Of a stretch of 10,572 nucleotides of DNA, positions 1-5,447 are shown piece after piece. The DNA comes from Sideroxydans lithotrophicus (lineage in GTDB: Bacteria > Pseudomonadota > Gammaproteobacteria > Burkholderiales > Sulfuriferulaceae): contig DZDB01000029.1 in the NCBI GenBank assembly GCA_022736605.1, forward strand, positions 1-10,572, written 5' to 3'. The position numbers were made by a program, and so were the translations under genes. The notes below the pieces were generated by a model, which saw only the letters and a program-made list of their open reading frames with translations, was not told the origin of the DNA and searched no databases. Within the stretch, counting starts at the first letter, position 1; every line of letters starts with the position of its first letter.

Positions 1-520
1 TGTGCACCACGCGCATGCCGCGCCCGCCGCCGCCGCCCGCCGCCTTGATGATGATCGGGTAGCCGACCTTGTTGGCGATGCGCATGATTTCTTCCGGATC
101 GTCTGGCAGTGCGCCGTCCGAGCCGGGCACGCACGGCACGCCCGAGGCTTTCATGGCGTCTTTGGCCGACACCTTGTCACCCATCAGGCGGATGGTTTCC
201 GGGCGCGGGCCGATGAACACAAAGCCGGACGTTTCGACACGCTCGGCAAAGTCAGCGTTTTCCGACAAAAAGCCGTAGCCTGGGTGGATGGCTTCTGCGT
301 CGGTCAGTTCGGCTGCGCTGATGATGGCGGGCACATTCAGATAGCTGAGTGCGGACGCAGCCGGGCCGATACACACTGATTCGTCGGCGAGCTTGACGTA
401 TTTGGCGTCGGCATCGGCTTCGGAATGTACGGCGACAGTCTTGATGCCCATTTCGCGGCAGGCGCGCTGGATGCGCAATGCGATTTCGCCACGGTTGGCG
501 ATGAGGATTTTTTCGAACAT
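1..520 (-). CDS. accC: Biotin carboxylase subunit of acetyl-CoA carboxylase (5' part; 3' end beyond the window)
   Basis: AccC carboxylates the biotin carried on AccB using ATP and bicarbonate, the first half-reaction of cytoplasmic acetyl-CoA carboxylase (committed step of fatty acid synthesis). The minus strand from the ATG at 520 gives 173 residues beginning MFEKILIANRGEIALRI, which align without gaps to the start of E. coli AccC (about 449 residues). Visible are the N-terminal biotin-carboxylase motif (HPGYGFLSEN), a Lys at 116 in MGDKVSA, and the glycine-rich ATP-grasp loop (Lys159 followed by AAGGGGGRGM), both matching E. coli ATP-site lysines. The frame is open through the left window edge, so roughly the last 60% is missing from view, not truncated by mutation. 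It lies 136 bases downstream of accB, with no clear Shine-Dalgarno upstream of the start. Identity is certain; the start is supported by the family N-terminus. Confidence 0.97.
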   Translation of the reverse strand, partial: MFEKILIANRGEIALRIQRACREMGIKTVAVHSEADADAKYVKLADESVCIGPAASALSYLNVPAIISAAELTDAEAIHPGYGFLSENADFAERVETSGFVFIGPRPETIRLMGDKVSAKDAMKASGVPCVPGSDGALPDDPEEIMRIANKVGYPIIIKAAGGGGGRGMRVVH

Positions 521-656
521 TGAGTGGCCTGTGAAAAGTGATTGGACAGAATTTCGCAGGGCGGATGGGTCAGATTCAGGGGCTCAGGTCAGCTTGTGAC
601 GGTTTTTTATGCTGCAATGCCTGAACGCCCGTGCGGGATGCTGTCGAATTGAGGCT
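521..656 (-). other. accB-accC intergenic spacer with clustered CTGA motifs
   Basis: At 136 bases this is the longest gap in the window. It contains no ATG-started small gene on the transcribed strand and no convincing promoter or terminator. Between 570 and 592 the tetramer CTGA (minus strand) occurs four times in 23 bases. Its function, if any, is unknown; it could hold a post-transcriptional signal setting the AccB:AccC ratio. Confidence 0.4.
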
Positions 657-1115
657 TTAACCAATAATAAACAGGGGCTCGCCGTATTCCACTGGCTGGC
701 CGTTTTCGATCAGAATGGCTTTGATGACGCCACTGTGGTCGGATTCGATTTCGTTGAGCAGCTTCATCGCCTCGATGATGCACAGCGTATCGCCTGCACT
801 GATGCTTTGGCCGACTTCGGCAAAGGCTTTGGCGCCCGGGCTGGATGAGCGGTAGAAAGTGCCGACCATCGGAGATTTGACAATATGGCCTTCCGGCGCG
901 GCGGGTTCGGCCGGTGCAGCCGCAACCACAGTTGTCGCCGGTGCAGAAGCGCTCTGCTGCGGCGCGTAATTGGGCATGCCGCCCATGTACACCGGCTGGC
1001 TGTTTTGCTGGGTTTTGGTGATGCGGACTTTTTCTTCGCCCTCGGTGATTTCAAGCTCGGCGATGCCGGATTCTTCCACCAGGTCGATCAGTTTTTTCAG
1101 TTTTCTCAGATCCAT
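657..1115 (-). CDS. accB: Biotin carboxyl carrier protein of acetyl-CoA carboxylase
   Basis: AccB carries the biotin that AccC carboxylates and that the AccA/AccD carboxyltransferase uses to make malonyl-CoA. The 152-residue product has the standard layout: an N-terminal helical region (MDLRKLKKLIDLVEESGIAELEI), an Ala/Pro-rich flexible linker at about residues 50-75, and a C-terminal biotinyl domain at about 77-152. The biotinylation motif is EAMKLLNEIE with Lys118 as the predicted biotin site; most homologues have EAMKMMNEIE, a conservative difference. The family 'thumb' region (SPMVGTFYRSSSPGAKAF) is present. Length is normal (E. coli 156). An AAGG Shine-Dalgarno at 1123-1126 sits seven bases from the ATG. 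The aroQ stop is only two bases upstream, so the two genes are very likely translationally coupled in one operon with accC downstream. Confidence 0.97.
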   Translation of the reverse strand: MDLRKLKKLIDLVEESGIAELEITEGEEKVRITKTQQNSQPVYMGGMPNYAPQQSASAPATTVVAAAPAEPAAPEGHIVKSPMVGTFYRSSSPGAKAFAEVGQSISAGDTLCIIEAMKLLNEIESDHSGVIKAILIENGQPVEYGEPLFIIG

Positions 1116-1117
1116 GT

Positions 1118-1603
1118 TCAGGCCTTATGTTGTGATAGCGCGTATTCCAGCGCCAATGCGTAACCCTGTGCGCCCAGCCCGCTGATGACACCGACCGCAA
1201 TATCGCTGAAATACGACTGCTGGCGGAACGCCTCACGGGCATGCACGTTCGACAGGTGAACTTCGATAAATGGGATGGCAACCGCACTCAAGGCATCGCG
1301 CAGGGCGACGCTGGTGTGGGTGAACGCAGCCGGATTAATGATGATAAAAGTCGAGCGCTGCCAGGCGGCATGGATACGCTCGATCAGTACCGCTTCGCTG
1401 TTACTTTGCAGACATTCGAGCATCATGCCCGCCTTCTGGGCGTGTGCTTGCAGGCGTGCGTCAATGTCGGCCAGCGTATCGCTGCCATAATGGGTGGGTT
1501 CACGCATGCCGAGCAGGTTCAGATTTGGCCCGTGCAATACCAGAATATGCGGGGTTTTGGCCGTGCCTGCAGGCGATTCAGAGCGTGTGCGCTGGGTTTT
1601 CAT
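1118..1603 (-). CDS. aroQ: Type II 3-dehydroquinate dehydratase
   Basis: AroQ dehydrates 3-dehydroquinate to 3-dehydroshikimate, the third step of the shikimate pathway. The 161-residue product carries all type II signatures: HGPNLNLLGMREPTHYG near the N-terminus with catalytic Arg34 and Tyr39, NPAAFTHTSVAL with Asn90 and His96, EVHLSNVHARE with His116 and the carboxylate-binding Ser118, and Arg127. These line up with the M. tuberculosis active-site residues at a constant offset of 15, so the core is complete. The offset reflects a polar N-terminal extension of about 15 residues (Lys/Arg/Thr/Ser rich) before the first beta strand. No other ATG, GTG or TTG lies between this ATG and the core, and the frame meets a stop a few codons upstream, so the start is well determined despite no visible Shine-Dalgarno. 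Type II enzymes form dodecamers. It is the second-last gene before accB in the run. Confidence 0.96.
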   Translation of the reverse strand: MKTQRTRSESPAGTAKTPHILVLHGPNLNLLGMREPTHYGSDTLADIDARLQAHAQKAGMMLECLQSNSEAVLIERIHAAWQRSTFIIINPAAFTHTSVALRDALSAVAIPFIEVHLSNVHAREAFRQQSYFSDIAVGVISGLGAQGYALALEYALSQHKA

Positions 1604-1659
1604 GGGCGCAAGTTTGCCGCAAGTTGGGTGAAGTTGTCCAGACGTTTAACGAACATGCC

Positions 1660-1677
1660 GCCAAATGGCTATTTGGC
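1660..1677 (-). other. Perfect hairpin overlapping the tlpA-like gene's stop codon
   Basis: GCCAAAT, four-base loop, ATTTGGC form a perfect seven-base stem; the TAG stop of the thioredoxin-like gene (1671-1669) sits in it. The 65-base gap to aroQ follows. There is no downstream T-run on the minus strand, so a factor-independent terminator is unlikely; an RNA-stabilising or partial attenuation element between the redox genes and aroQ-accBC is possible. Confidence 0.4.
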
Positions 1678-2247
1678 TGAGGCGCCGTTCAACAGCGGTT
1701 TGATCAGCGCTTCGAGCTTGGCACCAGTCAAGCCGCCCAACTCGGTCGCGACGATTTTTCCCGAGCGATCGACCACTACGGTATACGGCAGGCCACCGAG
1801 TTTGTTGCCGGTTGCCTGCGACAGCGCGACGGCTTCAAGATCGCCGACCAGCACCGGGTAATTGATACCGACTTCATCGGCAAACGCCTGTACTTTCGCG
1901 GTTTCATCGATCGCGATGCCAATAAATTGCAGCCCTTGCGCGCCATATTGGCTTTGTAGTTTGATGAATTCAGGGATTTCGGTTCGGCATGGCGGGCACC
2001 AGGTTGCCCAGAAATTCACCACCAGCACCTTGCCGCGCCATTGCGCCAGCGGTTGGCGTATCGCCGCGAGGTCGTTGAACCCGGCCTTGAACAGCGCCGC
2101 CGACGATGCTGCATCGGGCGAGCCGCTGGTGGGCTGCAACGGTGCTGACGTGGCGCTGCGGTTATTGTGCTGATAGGCATAGTAACCAGCCGCCAGTGCG
2201 GCGACGGCGATGAGCAGAAACAGGATCAGGCCGAGGTTTTTTTTCAT
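1669..2247 (-). CDS. Membrane-anchored periplasmic thioredoxin-like protein, TlpA/ResA family
   Basis: A 192-residue thiol-disulfide oxidoreductase. Residues about 4-25 form one hydrophobic segment (LGLILFLLIAVAALAAGYY) after two lysines, an uncleaved signal anchor or signal peptide without a lipobox cysteine. A short Ser/Ala/Pro linker follows, then a thioredoxin-fold domain at about 52-190. The active site is WCPPC (Cys84 and Cys87) within NFWATWCPPCRTEIPEF, and the cis-proline is Pro154 in GGLPYTVVVD. WCPPC is typical of TlpA/ResA/CcmG-type reductases, which keep periplasmic cysteines reduced, for example apocytochrome c or copper-centre cysteines. The gene begins nine bases after dsbD, so DsbD is the obvious electron donor. 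No Shine-Dalgarno is visible, suggesting coupling to dsbD translation. The start codon is followed directly by eight adenines. The exact substrate cannot be told from sequence, so no symbol is given. Confidence 0.9.
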   Translation of the reverse strand: MKKNLGLILFLLIAVAALAAGYYAYQHNNRSATSAPLQPTSGSPDAASSAALFKAGFNDLAAIRQPLAQWRGKVLVVNFWATWCPPCRTEIPEFIKLQSQYGAQGLQFIGIAIDETAKVQAFADEVGINYPVLVGDLEAVALSQATGNKLGGLPYTVVVDRSGKIVATELGGLTGAKLEALIKPLLNGASAK

Positions 2248-2256
2248 GGTTTTAAA

Positions 2257-4533
2257 TCAGTGCGTTAAGGCAGCATCCAGACTTTGCCGGAACTGCGCAG
2301 GGGGTTGATAGCCTACCACGCGATAGGCGATTTCCTTGCCGTTGGCGTCGAAGAAGATGATGCCGGGCGGGCCAAACAGCCCAAACCGCTTGAGCAGCGC
2401 CTTGTCATCCGCGCTGTTGGCGGTAACGTCGGCCTGTAGCAGGATTGCGTCTTTGAGGCGCGCCTGCACAGCACTATCGGTAAACGTGTTGTGTTCCATT
2501 TCCTTGCACGACACGCACCAGTCGGCGTAGAAATCCAGCATCACCGGTTTGCCACCAGCCTGCGCCACGCGCGCATCCAGTTCGGCCAGATTTTTCACCC
2601 GGTCAAACTGAAGGGAGCTGGTTTGCGCAGCACCGATGATGGTGCCGCCCTTGAATACGCTCAGAGGTTGCAGCACTTCCCGGCCACCCGCCAGCATGCC
2701 CAGCAGCAGCGCCGCGCCGGCCAGCAGCAAAATCACGCCGATGCTTTTCCACAGGTAGCGCCAGCCGGAAGCGTGGTTAGGTAAAGTTTCCGTCGCTTTC
2801 AGGTAAACCGCCGAGCCAATCAGCAGGCTGGCCCACAACAGCATTTGCACCCATACGGCAATCACCGGTGTGATGAGCCAGATGGCGATGCCCAGCATCA
2901 GCACGCCAAAGAAGTGCTTCACTGCATCCATCCAGCCACCGGCGCGCGGCAGCAGCGTGCCCGCCGAAATGCCGACCAGCAGCAGCGGCACGCCCATGCC
3001 GATGGCCAGCGCGAACAGTGCCCAGCCGCCCAGCGCCACGCTGCCGGTCTGTGAGATGAATGCCAGCGCAGCCGCCAGTGGCGGTGCCACGCAGGGTCCG
3101 ACGATCAATGCCGACAGCGCGCCCATGATGAACACGCCGACGAAATTGCCGCCTTTGACCTTGTTGCTGGCATTGGCAAATTTGCTCTGGATGAAGCTGG
3201 GCAATTGCAGTTCAAAAAAGCCGAACATGGAAAACGCCAGCGCCACAAACACCGCCGCACCGATGCCCAGCGCAACCGGGTTTTGCAGCGCATTGGAAAT
3301 CAGCGTGCCGGACAGCGCCGCCGCCACCCCGGCCAGCGCGTAGGTGATCGCCATCCCCAGCACGTACGCCAGCGACAACAAAAAGCCGGACAGCCGCGTG
3401 ACCTTCTTCTGCCCGGCGATGATGCCGGACAGGATGGGGATCATCGGAAACACGCACGGCGTCAGCGCCAGCAGCAGTCCGGCACCAAAAAACGTGGCGA
3501 TGATGGTCCAGAAATGCCCCGCTTTGAGCACGCGTTCAATATTGGACAGGTCAGATGCCGGTGCAGCACTGGCGTTCGGTGCAGTGGACGGTGACGCTGG
3601 CTGCACCGCAGCAGGTGCGGGCATCAGGCTGTCGAGCGCTGGTGTTGCGGCGGCAGCCGTACCCGCAGCTGGCAGCTTGAGTTTGAAACTTTTGACGATG
3701 GGCGGATAGCACACCCCTTTTTCGCTGCAACCTTGATAGGTCGCCTCGATTACCACGTCAGCACTGCTGTTGGCCGGGCGCTGCAGTTGAATCTGCGCGT
3801 CAAAATCGCGGTGATAGACCTCGAGTCGGCCAAAGTTGGGGTCTTGCTTGATATCCCCCGCAGGCAGCGCGACGTTTAGCAGCTTCACCCCGGCGGGTGA
3901 CTTCACGTTGAACTGGATCTTGTTTTTATACAGGTAATAATCCGGTGCGAGCTGGAAATGGGCGCGCAGCGTTTGACCGTCGAGCGCGCTCAGGCTGGCC
4001 TGAAACGCCTGGTCTGGCGGCAAAAATTGCGGCTGCGCCGTACCGCTGATCTGCTCGCCCAGGGCGCGCAAGCTCGCCAACGGTGACGCGGCAGCAATAG
4101 CAGGCGCAGTACTGGTGGCGGCCAGCGGGAAGCTGGCGCTGCTGTCCATCGGCGTATAACACACGCCGGCATCGGCACAGCCTTGGGAAGTGACTTTCAG
4201 CGTCAGGCTGCGCGCATTGGCGGCGGCGCTGAACGGCAATGTGACGCGCACGACCTTGCGATAAGTTTCAACTTTGCCGAAATTCGGATCGTCGTGCACT
4301 TCGCCGGGCGGGAAAACCGGTACACCAAGCGTGCCGCCGTCGAGGCTGAATTTCATCTTGTTGCGATACATATAATAGCCATCGGCAATTTGAAAGCGTA
4401 CTTCCAGATGGCTGGCGTCAATGCGCTGCGCGGAAAACCGGAATGCCGCCTCGGGTTCCAGCAGGTCGTCGGCCTGCGCCGGAAAGGCATGACTCAACAG
4501 CAACAGCATCACGGCAAAAATTCGTATCAACAC
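2257..4533 (-). CDS. dsbD: Thiol:disulfide interchange protein DsbD with two tandem N-terminal alpha domains
   Basis: DsbD passes electrons from cytoplasmic thioredoxin across the inner membrane to periplasmic reductases. The product has 758 residues against 565 in E. coli. A signal peptide (about 1-21, ending FPAQA) precedes two consecutive alpha domains. Copy 1 (about 25-138) has YYMYRNKMKF, cap-loop DPNFG at 82-86, and Cys119/Cys125 in QGCADAGVCYTP. Copy 2 (about 173-287) has YYLYKNKIQF, DPNFG at 231-235, and Cys269/Cys275 in QGCSEKGVCYPP. An Ala/Pro/Ser linker (about 288-328) leads to the multi-helix membrane beta domain (about 340-620) with Cys360 in TPCVFPM and Cys481 in GPCVAPP. The C-terminal gamma thioredoxin domain (about 640-758) has DWCVSC with Cys673/Cys676. 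Every redox cysteine is present. The start is GTG, chosen for a well-spaced GGAG. It follows cutA by 32 bases and precedes its likely partner, a TlpA-like protein, by nine. Confidence 0.96.
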   Translation of the reverse strand: MLIRIFAVMLLLLSHAFPAQADDLLEPEAAFRFSAQRIDASHLEVRFQIADGYYMYRNKMKFSLDGGTLGVPVFPPGEVHDDPNFGKVETYRKVVRVTLPFSAAANARSLTLKVTSQGCADAGVCYTPMDSSASFPLAATSTAPAIAAASPLASLRALGEQISGTAQPQFLPPDQAFQASLSALDGQTLRAHFQLAPDYYLYKNKIQFNVKSPAGVKLLNVALPAGDIKQDPNFGRLEVYHRDFDAQIQLQRPANSSADVVIEATYQGCSEKGVCYPPIVKSFKLKLPAAGTAAAATPALDSLMPAPAAVQPASPSTAPNASAAPASDLSNIERVLKAGHFWTIIATFFGAGLLLALTPCVFPMIPILSGIIAGQKKVTRLSGFLLSLAYVLGMAITYALAGVAAALSGTLISNALQNPVALGIGAAVFVALAFSMFGFFELQLPSFIQSKFANASNKVKGGNFVGVFIMGALSALIVGPCVAPPLAAALAFISQTGSVALGGWALFALAIGMGVPLLLVGISAGTLLPRAGGWMDAVKHFFGVLMLGIAIWLITPVIAVWVQMLLWASLLIGSAVYLKATETLPNHASGWRYLWKSIGVILLLAGAALLLGMLAGGREVLQPLSVFKGGTIIGAAQTSSLQFDRVKNLAELDARVAQAGGKPVMLDFYADWCVSCKEMEHNTFTDSAVQARLKDAILLQADVTANSADDKALLKRFGLFGPPGIIFFDANGKEIAYRVVGYQPPAQFRQSLDAALTH

Positions 4534-4540
4534 GTATTCA

Positions 4541-4545
4541 TCTCC
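4541..4545 (-). promoter_or_regulatory. Shine-Dalgarno site fixing the GTG start of dsbD
   Basis: On the minus strand GGAGA lies seven bases before a GTG at 4533-4531. An ATG overlaps this site but is out of frame and meets TGA after four codons. The next in-frame ATG (codon 9) would fall inside the signal peptide's hydrophobic core, removing its basic residue. GTG is therefore the likely initiator. Confidence 0.7.
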
Positions 4546-4565
4546 AAACGGCTTGTTATTCTGTA

Positions 4566-4898
4566 TTACGCACCCATTTCATCATCAGTTGTTTCGCTGC
4601 CAACCCAGCGCAGATAGGCTGGCAAACCTGCCGTGACGGGCAAGGCGATGATTTCAGGGAGCGCATAAGGATGGCATTCGCGCACGGCTTGTTCAAGCTT
4701 GTGGTAGTGCGCGTGCAGTGTTTTAATCAGGACAGGTACTTCTTGCGCCGTTTCAATTGCGCCCTGCCAGCGGTAAATGGACACGCAAGGTGCCAGAATG
4801 TTCACGCATGCTGCGATTTTCGTTTCCACCAGCTTGCGGGCAAGGCGTTCGGCGCTTGCCTGATCTGGCAGGTTGGTCAATACCACGATTGCTTCCAT
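4566..4898 (-). CDS. cutA: Divalent-cation tolerance protein CutA (CutA1 family)
   Basis: A 110-residue member of the CutA1 family: small ferredoxin-like proteins that form very stable trimers, historically linked to copper tolerance in E. coli but of uncertain biochemical role. Recognisable segments are VVLTNLPDQASAERLARKLVE, AACVNILAPCVSIYRWQG (Cys31, Cys38, Trp44), EVPVLIKT, and HPYALPEIIALPV (76-88) with a Trp at 98 near the end. Length is normal for the family (about 105-115). A weak GGA-type ribosome site precedes the ATG. It is the first gene of the minus-strand run and lies 32 bases before dsbD, an arrangement also known in E. coli, where cutA precedes dsbD. The association suggests a link with metal or thiol homeostasis in the envelope, but this is inference. 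It diverges from fxsA. Confidence 0.94.
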   Translation of the reverse strand: MEAIVVLTNLPDQASAERLARKLVETKIAACVNILAPCVSIYRWQGAIETAQEVPVLIKTLHAHYHKLEQAVRECHPYALPEIIALPVTAGLPAYLRWVGSETTDDEMGA

Positions 4899-4928
4899 AG
4901 GTATTCCATGAGTCGTTTCGCGGCGGCA

Positions 4929-4941
4929 GAACTGACAGTTC
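4929..4941. promoter_or_regulatory. Perfect 13-base palindrome in the cutA/fxsA divergent intergenic region
   Basis: GAACTG, one central base, then CAGTTC: both six-base arms match perfectly. It sits 31 bases upstream of the cutA start and 27 upstream of the fxsA start, inside the only stretch that can hold promoters for both transcription units. Position and symmetry fit a dimeric regulator's operator, but I recognise no known consensus and a chance palindrome cannot be excluded. Confidence 0.35.
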
Positions 4942-4967
4942 CAAAGCCCATATTTAAAGGATGAAAC

Positions 4968-5378
4968 ATGCCGTTTTTTCTGGCATTAATCGTGTTGCTG
5001 AGTTTACCGGCACTGGAGATTTACGTACTGGTTCAGATTTACCACGTCATCGGTGGCTGGGTGTTTCTGCTGTTGCTGGCGAGCGCGTTTGTCGGCTGGT
5101 CGATGATCGCTGCCGAACGCGTAACATTTTTTGCACGCATTACCCTCGCAATGCAATCCGGCCGTTCGCCGTTCGGTGTGCTCATCAGCAGCGGCCGCAC
5201 CTTGCTGGCCGGTGCGCTGCTGATTATCCCCGGCGTGATTACCGATGTGGTCGCGCTGCTGGTGCTGCTGGTACCGGCGCGGCTGTTCGCACGTAAAGGC
5301 TCGACACCGCCTCCCACAGAGCCGGGCGTGATCGAGGGTGAGTACCGACGCGAGCACGACGACCGGCTCGGTCGCTGA
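4968..5378 (+). CDS. fxsA: FxsA family inner-membrane protein
   Basis: A 136-residue polytopic membrane protein of the FxsA family. In E. coli, overproduced FxsA relieves F-plasmid exclusion of phage T7; its native role is not established. Hydrophobic segments lie at about 3-22 and 27-47, and a longer one at about 76-105 contains the family signature RTLLAGALLIIPGVITDVVALLVLLVP, with PGVITD at 88-93. A short polar cytoplasmic tail ends the protein and contains GVIEGEYRRE, also typical of the family. AAGGA at 4957-4961, six bases before the ATG, is a good ribosome-binding site. Another frame starting at 4961 overlaps most of the gene but lacks any family features. The gene diverges from cutA and lies 69 bases upstream of the glmU start. 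Confidence 0.92.
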   Translation: MPFFLALIVLLSLPALEIYVLVQIYHVIGGWVFLLLLASAFVGWSMIAAERVTFFARITLAMQSGRSPFGVLISSGRTLLAGALLIIPGVITDVVALLVLLVPARLFARKGSTPPPTEPGVIEGEYRREHDDRLGR

Positions 5379-5412
5379 TTTCCTGCTTCATCAAAACCAC
5401 ACGACTATTGGG

Positions 5413-5418
5413 TATACT
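5413..5418 (+). promoter_or_regulatory. Candidate -10 element for glmUS
   Basis: TATACT matches the sigma-70 -10 consensus at five of six positions and lies in the AT-richer gap between fxsA and glmU. Transcription would begin near 5425, leaving a leader of about 23 bases before the glmU ATG. No good -35 is visible at 16-18 bases upstream, so this is a candidate only. Confidence 0.4.
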
Positions 5419-5447
5419 CACGCAAAATCAATAATGTGCGAGATAAC

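Noticed and set aside
15..45. GCC-type trinucleotide run near the left edge, resembling a simple repeat.
   Set aside because: It is the codon run for the glycine-rich ATP-grasp loop of AccC and is conserved at protein level.
4932..4956. CTGACA and TATTTA as a sigma-70 promoter for fxsA.
   Set aside because: The spacing is 13 bases, too short for a normal promoter.
4961..5296. A 111-codon frame starting seven bases before fxsA on the same strand.
   Set aside because: It overlaps fxsA in another frame, begins inside the fxsA ribosome site, and its translation lacks family features, while FxsA has clear membrane segments and signature.
5436..5447. GTG at 5436 as the glmU start.
   Set aside because: It would add only four residues absent from the family N-terminus and has no better ribosome site than the ATG at 5448. 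It cannot be fully excluded.
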